64,000 bases of DNA, from the NCBI RefSeq assembly GCF_022809115.1, contig NZ_JALGBH010000001.1, forward strand, positions 1,612,001 through 1,676,000. The letters are read 5' to 3'. The notes beneath the pieces are model-generated. The model made no database searches, had not been told where the DNA came from, and saw nothing but the letters and a program-made list of their open reading frames with translations. How positions within the stretch are numbered: position 1 is the stretch's first letter; each line of letters starts with the position of its first letter. The translations under genes were made by a program, and so were the position numbers. This DNA comes from Pedobacter montanisoli (GTDB lineage: Bacteria; Bacteroidota; Bacteroidia; Sphingobacteriales; Sphingobacteriaceae). Of this stretch, positions 9,474 to 17,647 are shown in pieces.

Positions 9474-9510
9474 AAAGAAAAAGGCCTCGAATTTCGAGGC
9501 CTTTTTCTTT
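9474..9510. terminator. Bidirectional intrinsic terminator
   Basis: A perfect 18-bp inverted repeat (core AAGGCCTCGAA / TTCGAGGCCTT) is centred on one base, with an A-run before and a T-run after it. It closes transcription of the TonB receptor gene. Confidence 0.9.
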
Positions 9511-9562
9511 ATAACCAGATTTAATTTCTTTTTAAATTAACAAAAATTTAACGTAATACCAT

Positions 9563-9593
9563 TTTGGTTTTTGGTTCAAATTCTTTATTTTTG
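9563..9593 (+). promoter_or_regulatory. Promoter of the 36-codon gene
   Basis: TTTG (9563-9566), a 19-nt spacer and TATTTTTG (9586-9593) match the Bacteroidota consensus exactly. It lies downstream of the receptor terminator and 15 bp before the small gene's ATG. Confidence 0.7.
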
Positions 9594-9607
9594 AAGAAAA
9601 ATTAGCC

Positions 9608-9718
9608 ATGAGTAAAGAAACGTTAGAAATATCTGTAATGGTTGATCAAAGCTTTGATATGAGCTTTAACTTGATCGATGGTGTATTAGGTACTTTGCTT
9701 AACTGGTTAAGCAAATAA
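9608..9718 (+). CDS. Small protein of 36 residues, amphipathic
   Basis: ATG at 9608 opens a 36-codon frame that ends with TAA at 9716-9718. The peptide starts MSKETLEISVMV and ends NLIDGVLGTLLNWLSK, with a net negative charge. Its second half could form an amphipathic helix with Leu, Val and Trp on one face. It stands between a terminator and rlmD and has its own consensus promoter, so it looks like an independent transcription unit. I recognise no family. A regulatory RNA from the same promoter is an alternative. Confidence 0.5.
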   Translation: MSKETLEISVMVDQSFDMSFNLIDGVLGTLLNWLSK

Positions 9719-9807
9719 AATCCAGTTACTTTATTAATAAGTTTCTTGTCACGCTTAACAAGAGAGAGTCTGCAATTCATCCTGTTTTTGATGTATATTT
9801 GCAGCAA

Positions 9808-11241
9808 ATGAATAAAAGGAAGAAGAATACCGCACCTGTTATTATACCTAACCTAAGTATTATTGATATTGCAGAAGAAGGCAAAGGCGTAGGTAAGGCT
9901 GAAGAATTAGTTGTTTTTGTAGATAAAGCCGTACCAGGCGATGTGGTTGATGTAAAGATCGTCAGAAAGAAAAAGAATTTTGCCGAAGCTGTAATTGAAA
10001 AGACACTTGTTGCATCAGACTTACGTGAACAACCATTTTGCAGTCATTTTGGAACCTGCGGAGGTTGTAAATGGCAGCAAATGACATACGATGCTCAGCT
10101 TACATTCAAGCAAAAAAGCGTAGAAGCTGCTTTACAACGTTTAGCAAAGGTCGATACGCAACAAATGGAGCCGATATTGGCTTCGTCAGAGAACAGATAT
10201 TATCGCAATAAATTAGAATTTACTTTTTCCAATAAGCGATGGTTGGATAGAGAAGATATGGATGTGGAGGCAGAAGGGAGAGAAATGAGAGCATTGGGTT
10301 TTCATGTTCCTGGTCGTTTTGATAAAATCTTAGATATTGAACATTGCTACCTGCAGGCAGATCCAAGTAACCAGATAAGACTGGCTATAAAAGATTATAC
10401 GTTAAAAAACCAGTATAGTTTTTATGATCTGCGCAATCACGAAGGCACTTTGAGAAACCTAATCATTCGTACTTCTTCAACAGGCGAAATTATGGTTTGT
10501 GTTGTATTTGCTTACCCTGAGGAAGGACAGGTAGAATCATTAATGAACTTCATTAAAGAGCAATTTCCAGAAATTACCTCTTTACTTTATATCATCAATC
10601 AAAAGAAAAACGATACCATTTTTGATCAGGAAGTGATTACCTATTCGGGGCGTGATTTTATATTTGAACAGATGCCACTTACCAATGGGCAACAAGTTAA
10701 ATTTAAAATAGGCGTTAAATCTTTTTACCAGACAAATTCTGCCCAGGCTTACGAGCTTTATCGCATTACCAAAGAATTTGCAGACTTTAAAGGAGACGAA
10801 TTGGTGTATGATCTGTACACAGGTGCAGGAACCATTGCAAACTTCGTAGCCCAAGATGTAAAACAAGTAGTGGGTGTAGAATATGTTCCTACTGCTATTG
10901 AAGATGCAAAGTTTAACTCTGAACTGAACGGTATTACCAATACGCTGTTTTATGCAGGAGATATGAAGGACATATTGACCAGAGATTTTGTAGAGCATCA
11001 TGGTAAACCGGATGTAATCATCACAGACCCTCCAAGAGCAGGAATGCACCCGGATGTGGTTGATTTATTATTAACAATAGAGGCAGAGAAAATTGTTTAT
11101 GTAAGCTGTAATGCTGCAACACAGGCAAGGGATCTGGCCTTGTTAAAAGAAAAGTATAACATTGGCAGAATTAAACCTGTAGATATGTTTCCGCATACAC
11201 AGCATGTGGAGAATGTGGTACTTTTAAACTTAATTAAATAA
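9808..11241 (+). CDS. rlmD: 23S rRNA (uracil-5-)-methyltransferase, RlmD/RumA type
   Basis: Transfers a methyl group from S-adenosylmethionine to C5 of a uridine in 23S rRNA. An N-terminal TRAM domain is at about residues 10-65. Iron-sulfur cysteines follow as C-x5-C-x2-C (CSHFGTCGGC), with a fourth Cys in EHCYLQ. The SAM-binding Rossmann domain has YDLYTGAGTIANFVAQ, the TDPPRAG motif and the catalytic-Cys motif VSCNAATQARD. The exact target uridine (1939 or another) is not certain from sequence. I chose ATG at 9808; an upstream TTG at 9799 lies inside the -7 element TATATTTG (9794-9801), which would put transcription initiation almost at the start codon. Confidence 0.9.
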   Translation: MNKRKKNTAPVIIPNLSIIDIAEEGKGVGKAEELVVFVDKAVPGDVVDVKIVRKKKNFAEAVIEKTLVASDLREQPFCSHFGTCGGCKWQQMTYDAQLTFKQKSVEAALQRLAKVDTQQMEPILASSENRYYRNKLEFTFSNKRWLDREDMDVEAEGREMRALGFHVPGRFDKILDIEHCYLQADPSNQIRLAIKDYTLKNQYSFYDLRNHEGTLRNLIIRTSSTGEIMVCVVFAYPEEGQVESLMNFIKEQFPEITSLLYIINQKKNDTIFDQEVITYSGRDFIFEQMPLTNGQQVKFKIGVKSFYQTNSAQAYELYRITKEFADFKGDELVYDLYTGAGTIANFVAQDVKQVVGVEYVPTAIEDAKFNSELNGITNTLFYAGDMKDILTRDFVEHHGKPDVIITDPPRAGMHPDVVDLLLTIEAEKIVYVSCNAATQARDLALLKEKYNIGRIKPVDMFPHTQHVENVVLLNLIK

Positions 11242-11266
11242 GATAGCTTCAATATATTTTAATATT

Positions 11267-11674
11267 ATGGAATCGGAAGAATTATTAAACGGAGCCGGAC
11301 AGAATGGGCAACAGGATAGAAAAGAGAAGAAAGAAAGTCCTTTGGTGAGTTTGGAAAAAGATTTAGCTTTTTATGCCGAATCAGTAAAAGAAGTGGCAAT
11401 GGATATTTTAACAGAAGGCATATCTACAGCTCCAATTTTTATAGCCCATCAGCATGAAGTTAAACTAGGAGAGGTGATCTTAAATAGAGAAGAATTAAAT
11501 ACAAACTGGACCATACAGGCTTCTACATTAGAAGAGTTTATTGAAAAAGGCATCATTAAACCCGAAAAGAAAGAACATTTCTTAAAGAATTATAAAAACC
11601 CACAGGATTTTATGTGCGTATTTGTAATTGTTCCCGAAGGGGCTAATTATGTATTTTATCCTTACCCAAAGTAA
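11267..11674 (+). CDS. Conserved hypothetical protein, 135 aa
   Basis: A cytoplasmic protein with no signal peptide or membrane segment. An N-terminal ~30-residue Gln/Lys/Glu-rich tail is followed by a compact domain with alternating strands and helices (LAFYAESVKEVAMDILTEG, FIAHQHEVKLGEVIL, FMCVFVIVPEGANYVFYPYP). I do not recognise it beyond its being the kind of small conserved protein seen in Sphingobacteriales. It follows rlmD by 25 bp, shares its direction and ends in a strong terminator, so it is probably co-transcribed. Confidence 0.7.
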   Translation: MESEELLNGAGQNGQQDRKEKKESPLVSLEKDLAFYAESVKEVAMDILTEGISTAPIFIAHQHEVKLGEVILNREELNTNWTIQASTLEEFIEKGIIKPEKKEHFLKNYKNPQDFMCVFVIVPEGANYVFYPYPK

Positions 11675-11688
11675 TTCAACTTTGGGAT

Positions 11689-11728
11689 AAACAAAAAGGC
11701 TTTCTTGTTCAAGAAAGCCTTTTTGTTT
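11689..11728. terminator. Bidirectional intrinsic terminator
   Basis: A 19-bp perfect stem (core AAAAAGGCTTTCTTG / CAAGAAAGCCTTTTT) with a 2-nt loop and T-run lies between the convergent hypothetical gene and the GIN-domain gene, and serves both. Confidence 0.9.
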
Positions 11729-11748
11729 AGTAGTTTGTTTGGAGGAAA

Positions 11749-12462
11749 TTAATTGACGCGAGTTACGTCACTGCTTTTAGAATTAGATGTCTTTTTAAGA
11801 CTTGCATTTCCTCTGTATTTTACATCGGATCCGCTTGTTGCATTGGCCTCTAATCCTTTTTCAACATTAACATTGATGTCACTACCCCCACTTGCACTAA
11901 CTTTAGCATAATTTGCTTTTAAATTAAAAGCATCTACATCGCTGCCACCACTTGCGTTAAGCTGCATATTTTCTGCATTTCCTTCTATGTCAATATCACT
12001 GCCACCACTTGCAGAAATAGACAGATCTTTGCATTTTACAGATAAAGAAATATCACTGCCGCCACTTGCAGTTATGTTAAGAATGTCAGTATTAAGGGTG
12101 TTTTCAGTTTTAACATCACTACCGCCACTTGCAGAGATTGTGTTTAATTTTTTATAAGTTATGTAAACGTTTATTTTACTGTTCCTGAATAAACCACTCC
12201 AGTTTACACCTCTTTTATATTTAATGGTTAATTGTGCTCCATTTTGTTCAACAATTACATCCTTAATAATTTCTTCACGTCCTTTTATAGTAACGGTTTC
12301 TGTGTTTCCCTGAGTAAGGAAAAGATCAATACCACTGCTTACGCTGATATTGTTAAAATTCTTTGCATTTACATTTCTGCTATCTTGAGCAAAGCTGAAC
12401 CCTGAAGCAATTGTAAATAAAAGAATAGTTAATGAAAGTCTGAAAGTAAATTTGTTTATCAT
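11749..12462 (-). CDS. Secreted GIN-domain protein (DUF2807)
   Basis: A periplasmic or surface protein of the putative auto-transporter adhesin head (GIN) family, predicted to form a right-handed beta-helix. The signal peptide is residues 1-25 (SGFSFAQ). The body contains ASGGSD at residues 111, 132, 151, 170 and 190, and a degenerate TSGSD at 209. This is one copy per 19-21 residues, as expected if each copy occupies the same turn of a helix. A pair of Ser-rich linkers forms the C-terminus. No function is established for the family. It is a single gene that shares the terminator at 11.7 kb. Confidence 0.9.
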   Translation of the reverse strand: MINKFTFRLSLTILLFTIASGFSFAQDSRNVNAKNFNNISVSSGIDLFLTQGNTETVTIKGREEIIKDVIVEQNGAQLTIKYKRGVNWSGLFRNSKINVYITYKKLNTISASGGSDVKTENTLNTDILNITASGGSDISLSVKCKDLSISASGGSDIDIEGNAENMQLNASGGSDVDAFNLKANYAKVSASGGSDINVNVEKGLEANATSGSDVKYRGNASLKKTSNSKSSDVTRVN

Positions 12463-12592
12463 AATAAAATTGGTTTTATAATGATAAGACGCTTGGAGGG
12501 GGTAAAAAGTTGCATGAAAATTAAAAGAAAAATCAAATTTTGAAATTGCCCCTTTAAAATCGTTTTTTTGTAAGAGGAAAACCCAATAAGAT

Positions 12593-13102
12593 ATGTCGCA
12601 AAATCAAGTACTTATTTTAGATAAAAATCAGATTGAACAAAAAATAAACCGGATGGCTTACCAGATACTTGAAGATAGTATTGATGAGAAAGAGATCGTA
12701 CTGGCAGGAATGTGGGAGAGAGGTTATAAACTGGCATTAAAACTCCAAAAAGTGTTAACCGAAATAAGTGCTTTAAAAATAACCTTACTTAAAATTGAGG
12801 TTGAGCGACAAAGTAGCAAACTCATTTCTAAAACCGACTTGGAAGAAAGTGCTTGGCAGAATAAAGTAATTATTTTGGTTGATGATGTATTGAATAGCGG
12901 CAAAACACTAGCTTATGGTTTAGGTGTTTTTCTCAATACACCGCATAAAAAAATACGTACTGCTGTTTTAGTAGATAGAAGCCATAAAATTTTCCCTGTA
13001 GCTACAGATTTTGTAGGCTTGGAGCTTTCAACGGTATTAAAAGAACATGTGGATGTAATTATAGATGTTGAAGGCGAAGAAGACAGGGTGTATTTAAGCT
13101 AA
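12593..13102 (+). CDS. Phosphoribosyltransferase-domain protein (PyrR-like)
   Basis: A type I phosphoribosyltransferase fold. The PRPP-binding signature VILVDDVLNSGKTL is at about residues 96-109, and the conserved N-terminal arm has MWERGYKLALKLQ. In this family the signature binds PRPP for transfer to a base, but several members (PyrR-like) act as regulators. Size (169 aa) and the flanking VDRSHKIFPVATDFVGLEL segment resemble PyrR, yet nothing shows RNA binding. The next gene is ispH, 41 bp away on the same strand with its own -7 element, so they may be independent. Confidence 0.85.
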   Translation: MSQNQVLILDKNQIEQKINRMAYQILEDSIDEKEIVLAGMWERGYKLALKLQKVLTEISALKITLLKIEVERQSSKLISKTDLEESAWQNKVIILVDDVLNSGKTLAYGLGVFLNTPHKKIRTAVLVDRSHKIFPVATDFVGLELSTVLKEHVDVIIDVEGEEDRVYLS

Positions 13103-13143
13103 AACACAATGTTTATTTGTAGCTTTGTGTAGAGATTTTTAAA

Positions 13144-13992
13144 ATGAGTTATAATTTAAACGTTAGTATAGATAAATCTTCTGGCTTTTGTTTCGGAGTG
13201 GTGTATGCTATAGATATGGCAGAAGATATCCTTGATCATGAAGAGTACCTTTATTGCTTAGGTGATATTGTCCATAATGATGAAGAGGTAGAGCGTTTAA
13301 AGACTAAGGGACTTAGAATTATCGATCATACAAAATTACAGGATCTGCATAATGAAAAAGTACTGATCAGAGCACATGGAGAGGCTCCTTCTACTTACGA
13401 ACTTGCCTTAAAAAATAATCTTACACTAATTGATGCTTCTTGTCCGGTGGTTCTAAAACTACAAAACCGTATTAAAAATTCTCATGATGATGATGAACAG
13501 ATTCTGATTTTTGGAAAGCATGGTCATGCAGAGGTGATAGGTCTACAGGGACAGACTAACGGAAATGCTATAGTTTTTCAGGATTTAGCAGAGTTGGATG
13601 GGGCTGAACTACCTCAAAAGTTTACTTTGTATAGCCAAACTACAAAAAGCGTAGATAAGTTTTACCAGATTAAAGACGAGCTGATTAACAGAGGTTATGA
13701 AGTGAAAGCCAATGATACGATATGCAGACAGGTATCTAACCGTTACGAGGAACTGGCAGATTTTGTAAAAGATTTCGATAAAATCATTTTTGTATCAGGC
13801 AAGAAGTCATCAAACGGAAAAGTGTTACATGACGTATGCAAGAAACATAATGAAAATACTTATTTCGTGTCTAATATTGATGAATTAGAAAAAGAGTGGT
13901 TTCAAGCAAACGATAAAGTAGGTATTTGCGGGGCCACATCTACCCCAATGTGGTTAATGGAAAATGTAAAACATACACTCGAAACCTATTAG
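13144..13992 (+). CDS. ispH: 4-hydroxy-3-methylbut-2-enyl diphosphate reductase
   Basis: Last step of the MEP isoprenoid pathway: reductive dehydroxylation of HMBPP to IPP and DMAPP using a [4Fe-4S] cluster. The three cluster cysteines are Cys16 (SGFCFGV), Cys100 (DASCPVV) and Cys194 (DTICRQVSNR). The catalytic AHGE segment (Arg-Ala-His-Gly-Glu) is near residue 77, and the GKHGHAEV motif follows at 124. At 282 residues it has normal length. A -7 element TAGCTTTG lies at 13120-13127, with a poor -33 box. It is followed after 53 bp by hemH in the same direction, so they may be transcribed together. Confidence 0.96.
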   Translation: MSYNLNVSIDKSSGFCFGVVYAIDMAEDILDHEEYLYCLGDIVHNDEEVERLKTKGLRIIDHTKLQDLHNEKVLIRAHGEAPSTYELALKNNLTLIDASCPVVLKLQNRIKNSHDDDEQILIFGKHGHAEVIGLQGQTNGNAIVFQDLAELDGAELPQKFTLYSQTTKSVDKFYQIKDELINRGYEVKANDTICRQVSNRYEELADFVKDFDKIIFVSGKKSSNGKVLHDVCKKHNENTYFVSNIDELEKEWFQANDKVGICGATSTPMWLMENVKHTLETY

Positions 13993-14045
13993 GTTAAAAA
14001 GAAAATCTCTTTCAGGTATAGATAATCAAGCTGCTGCTATATATA

Positions 14046-15056
14046 ATGACTAAAAAAGGTGTTTTATTGGTGAATTTAGGTACTCCTGACAGCCCATCTG
14101 TTAAAGATGTAAGAAAGTATCTGGATGAATTTTTAATGGATGGAAGAGTAATAGATATCCCTAAATTTAATAGAGCACTACTCGTTAAAGGTATTATCAC
14201 TACTTTCAGAGGGCCAAAAAGTGCCAAGCTTTATGAGGCTATCTGGACTGAACAAGGCTCGCCTTTAATGATTTACAGTTTAGAACAGGCTCAATTGTTA
14301 CAACAATCCTTAGGTGATGAGTATCATGTAGAGTTGGCCATGCGTTATCAAAGCCCGTCAATTAAGCAGGGATTAGAAAACCTTAAAGCAAAACAGGTAG
14401 ACCGTATAACCGTTATTCCTTTATTTCCACAATATGCATCAGCTACAACCGGATCGGTTATAGAAAAAGTAATGGATGAGGTGAAGAGATGGCAAACTAT
14501 CCCTCCTATATCTTTTATCAATTCTTTTCATGATAATGATAAGATGATACAAGTATTTGCAGAGAACGCTATCAGTCAGAATTACAAGCAATTCGACCAT
14601 TATCTTTTCAGCTATCATGGCGTTCCCGAAAGACAATTACTTAAAGCAGACGATACGGGTAAACATTGTCTGCAAAGACCAGATTGCTGTGATCAACTTA
14701 CTGCTATAAATAAATTCTGCTATAAAGCGCAATGCTATGATACTTCAAAGAAAATAGCCGCTTATTTAGATATTAAGACTGAAAATTATACTGTTTGTTT
14801 TCAAAGTCGTTTAGGGAAGGCAGAATGGGCCAAACCTTATTCTTCTGAAGTACTAAAAGATTTGGCTGCAAAAGGGATAAAAAAGGTACTTGTTTTCAGT
14901 CCGGCATTTGTGGCAGATTGTCTGGAAACTATTCATGAAATAGGGGTTGAATATGATCATGATTTTAAAGCTTTGGGAGGTGAGAAAGTTCAGTTGGTTG
15001 AAAGCTTAAATTCACACCCTTTATTTATTGAAGCTTTGGCTGATCTGACCAGATAA
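14046..15056 (+). CDS. hemH: Ferrochelatase
   Basis: Inserts Fe2+ into protoporphyrin IX, the final step of classical haem synthesis. The N-terminal VNLGTPDSPSVKDVRKYL, the FSYHGVPERQL segment with the active-site His, and a C-terminal FVADCLETIHEIGVEY with the conserved Glu are all visible. At 336 residues it has normal length. A cysteine-rich insert lies between the two lobes, at about residues 211-236: C-x5-C-C-x11-C-x3-C. In some bacterial ferrochelatases an internal cysteine group ligates a [2Fe-2S] cluster, so this may do so too. It ends 4 bp before the convergent waaA gene. Confidence 0.96.
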   Translation: MTKKGVLLVNLGTPDSPSVKDVRKYLDEFLMDGRVIDIPKFNRALLVKGIITTFRGPKSAKLYEAIWTEQGSPLMIYSLEQAQLLQQSLGDEYHVELAMRYQSPSIKQGLENLKAKQVDRITVIPLFPQYASATTGSVIEKVMDEVKRWQTIPPISFINSFHDNDKMIQVFAENAISQNYKQFDHYLFSYHGVPERQLLKADDTGKHCLQRPDCCDQLTAINKFCYKAQCYDTSKKIAAYLDIKTENYTVCFQSRLGKAEWAKPYSSEVLKDLAAKGIKKVLVFSPAFVADCLETIHEIGVEYDHDFKALGGEKVQLVESLNSHPLFIEALADLTR

Positions 15057-15059
15057 GTT

Positions 15060-16271
15060 TTATTTTATAATATTTTGTAGGATTTTGTCTGTGGCTCCGG
15101 TATTATTTATTACATACGATTTAGCCAAATGACCACAGGAGTTTTTGTTGAAATACTCGAAAGCAGCAGCAAGCTCAGTCCGATCATTTATACTTTTAGC
15201 CGCATTGATTTCTATTAAGTCTTTAGCTTCCTGAAATTTATGGTAATGGGGGCCAAAAATAACGGGCATGCCAAAAGCAACAGCTTCAAGCGTATTGTGA
15301 ATACCTGCGCCGAAACCACCACCAATGTAGGCTATCCTGCCATATTGGTAGAGAGATGAGAGCATTCCAATATTGTCTATAATTAGGGTTTGTGTTTGGC
15401 GATTAGCCTTTGATGTTCTCAAATCAGAAAATTTAACACTATTAGGAAATAATGTTGTTATGGCATTAATGTGTGTTTCGTGAATTTCGTGTGGAGCAAT
15501 GATCAGTTTCCAATCTGGATTTTGCTCTGCTAAATCAACCAAAAGTTTCTCATCATCAGGCCAGGTACTTCCTGCAACTAATATTGGAGATTGTTCACAA
15601 AAAGCTTTGATTATAGGTAGGTCTTTAGGATTTTGTGCATTTTCATAAACCCTGTCAAATCTTGTATCGCCACTAATATCAACATTGTTCAAGCCTATCT
15701 TATTGAGTAATAGCAAACTTTCCTTGTTCTGCACAAAAAAATGGCTTACACATTTAAGCACATTTCTGTAAAATGTACCATACCATTTAAAGAAAATCTG
15801 ATTTTTTCTAAAAATACCTGATATTACATAAAGTGGAATATGTTTAGTATATAAAGCTTCAAAATAGTTAGGCCAAAATTCATATTTAGTAAAGACAGCC
15901 ATTTTTGGGTTGACGGTTTCTATAAATTTTTTAGCATTGTGAGGAGTGTCTAAGGGTAGATAAAAAATGCCATCGGCTAAAGGATAATTTTTTCTTATTT
16001 CGTATCCCGAAGGAGAGAAAAAAGTAATGATTATTTTAGTACTTGCCAATTGCGATTTTAATTTTTCTAGAACAGGTCTTCCCTGCTCAAATTCTCCCAG
16101 AGATGCAAAGTGAAACCATATAGGATTGTCTTCGGGTTTTAATCGGTTTTGAATCTGTGTAAAAATACCTTTTCGGCCATTTATAAAGAGTTTGGCTTTA
16201 GTATTAAAAGCAGCTAGCAGCTTAATGATCAACCCGTAAAAAAAAATACCAATATTATAAAGTACACGCAT
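15060..16271 (-). CDS. waaA: 3-deoxy-D-manno-octulosonic acid (Kdo) transferase
   Basis: Glycosyltransferase (GT30) that adds Kdo to lipid A precursor at the inner-membrane face during LPS assembly. The N-terminal hydrophobic anchor is at about residues 5-22. The catalytic Glu60 sits in FASLGEFEQGRPV, the family's diagnostic motif. The second domain binds CMP-Kdo with IAPHEIHETHI and AYIGGGFGAGIHNTLEAVAFGMPVIFGP. At 403 residues it is slightly shorter than the E. coli enzyme (425). It is divergent from ugd, with a perfect TATCTTCG-CT-CGAAGATA palindrome in the intergenic gap. Confidence 0.95.
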   Translation of the reverse strand: MRVLYNIGIFFYGLIIKLLAAFNTKAKLFINGRKGIFTQIQNRLKPEDNPIWFHFASLGEFEQGRPVLEKLKSQLASTKIIITFFSPSGYEIRKNYPLADGIFYLPLDTPHNAKKFIETVNPKMAVFTKYEFWPNYFEALYTKHIPLYVISGIFRKNQIFFKWYGTFYRNVLKCVSHFFVQNKESLLLLNKIGLNNVDISGDTRFDRVYENAQNPKDLPIIKAFCEQSPILVAGSTWPDDEKLLVDLAEQNPDWKLIIAPHEIHETHINAITTLFPNSVKFSDLRTSKANRQTQTLIIDNIGMLSSLYQYGRIAYIGGGFGAGIHNTLEAVAFGMPVIFGPHYHKFQEAKDLIEINAAKSINDRTELAAAFEYFNKNSCGHLAKSYVINNTGATDKILQNIIK

Positions 16272-16288
16272 TTTGCTGCATAATTTAT

Positions 16289-16306
16289 TATCTTCGCTCG
16301 AAGATA
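16289..16306. promoter_or_regulatory. Palindrome between divergent waaA and ugd
   Basis: TATCTTCG-CT-CGAAGATA is an 18-bp dyad (8-bp arms, 2-bp centre) located 18 bp upstream of the waaA start and 31 bp upstream of ugd. The position suits an operator acting on either or both envelope-sugar units. No regulator is identified. Confidence 0.4.
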
Positions 16307-16336
16307 AATAATAAAAAGTTTAAAGCTCATAAATAT

Positions 16337-17647
16337 ATGAAGATAGCTGTAATCGGTACCGGATATGTAGGTTTGGTAACAGGTACCTGCCTTGCTGAAA
16401 CAGGTAATAATGTGATTTGCGTAGACATTATAGAAGAAAAAGTTAACAAAATGAAAGCTGGTCAGTTACCCATTTATGAGCCGGGACTGGATGTGCTTTT
16501 TCATCGTAATATTGCACAAAACAGATTGTCATTTACTACAAATCTGGCTGATGCTATTAAAGATGCTGAGATTATTTTTATGGCCCTTCCAACGCCTCCA
16601 GGAGGAGACGGAGCAGCCGATTTGTCTTACATTTTAGGTGCTGCAAAAGATATTTCTAAGTTAATTACCGATTATAAGGTGATTGTAAATAAATCTACCG
16701 TTCCGGTAGGTACGGCAGATAAAGTAGCTGCTGTTTTTGCTGAAAACACCAGTGTAGAAGTGGATGTGGTTTCAAATCCTGAATTTTTGAGAGAAGGCGT
16801 TGCTGTAGATGACTTTATGAAACCTGATAGGGTGGTAATTGGTACACGTAGTGAAAGGGCACGTAAACTGATGGGCGAATTATATGCACCATACGTTAGA
16901 CAGGGAAACCCTATTTATTATATGGATGAACGCTCTTCTGAACTGACTAAATATGCTGCAAATTCTTTTTTGGCAACAAAAATCACGTTTATGAACGAGA
17001 TTGCTAATCTATGTGAAATTGTAGGTGCGGATGTTGATGCGGTAAGAAAGGGTATTGGTTCTGATGACAGAATTGGTAAACGATTCTTGTTTCCTGGCAT
17101 TGGATATGGCGGCAGTTGCTTTCCAAAAGATGTTCAGGCCTTAGAAAAAGCCGCTGTTGAACATAACTATGATTTCAAGATTCTGAAAGCTGTAATGGAC
17201 GTAAATGAGAAACAAAAAACAATCTTGTTTGACAAATTACAAGCTTACTATAAAGGAGATTTAAAAGGCAAGAAATTTGCATTATGGGGTTTAGCGTTTA
17301 AACCTGAAACAGATGATATAAGAGAAGCTCCGGCATTGTATATTATTAATGAATTACTGAACGCAGGTGCAGAAGTTGTTGCCTTTGATCCTGAGGCTAT
17401 GGGTAATGTAAAAGTATTACTGGGCGATAAAATAAAATACGCTTCAACACAGTATGAAGCTTTAGAAGGAGCAGATGCTTTATTGATCGCTACAGAATGG
17501 TCGCTATTCAGAAATCCTGATTTTGAAAAGATGGAAAGTATTCTTAAAAATAAAGTGATTTTTGATGGCCGTAATCTTTTTGATCTTCAAAAGATGATAG
17601 ATTTAGGTTATTATTATAACAGTATCGGTCGTAAAATTATTAGCTAA
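16337..17647 (+). CDS. ugd: UDP-glucose 6-dehydrogenase
   Basis: Oxidises UDP-glucose to UDP-glucuronate with 2 NAD+. The N-terminal Rossmann motif is GTGYVGLVTGTCLAETG (residues 7-23). The central domain has Lys215 in FLATKITFMNE and catalytic Cys261 in GYGGSCFPKD. A second Rossmann domain, GKKFALWGLAFKPETDDIREAP, follows. At 436 residues it has normal length. It is the first gene of a polysaccharide-precursor operon: uxs starts directly after it (stop 17647, start 17648). Together they turn UDP-Glc into UDP-GlcA and then UDP-xylose. Confidence 0.97.
   Translation: MKIAVIGTGYVGLVTGTCLAETGNNVICVDIIEEKVNKMKAGQLPIYEPGLDVLFHRNIAQNRLSFTTNLADAIKDAEIIFMALPTPPGGDGAADLSYILGAAKDISKLITDYKVIVNKSTVPVGTADKVAAVFAENTSVEVDVVSNPEFLREGVAVDDFMKPDRVVIGTRSERARKLMGELYAPYVRQGNPIYYMDERSSELTKYAANSFLATKITFMNEIANLCEIVGADVDAVRKGIGSDDRIGKRFLFPGIGYGGSCFPKDVQALEKAAVEHNYDFKILKAVMDVNEKQKTILFDKLQAYYKGDLKGKKFALWGLAFKPETDDIREAPALYIINELLNAGAEVVAFDPEAMGNVKVLLGDKIKYASTQYEALEGADALLIATEWSLFRNPDFEKMESILKNKVIFDGRNLFDLQKMIDLGYYYNSIGRKIIS

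Noticed and set aside
10582..11049. 155-codon frame opposite rlmD
   Set aside because: Antisense to conserved SAM-binding motifs, with an odd Cys/Ile-rich composition; a shadow of the real gene.
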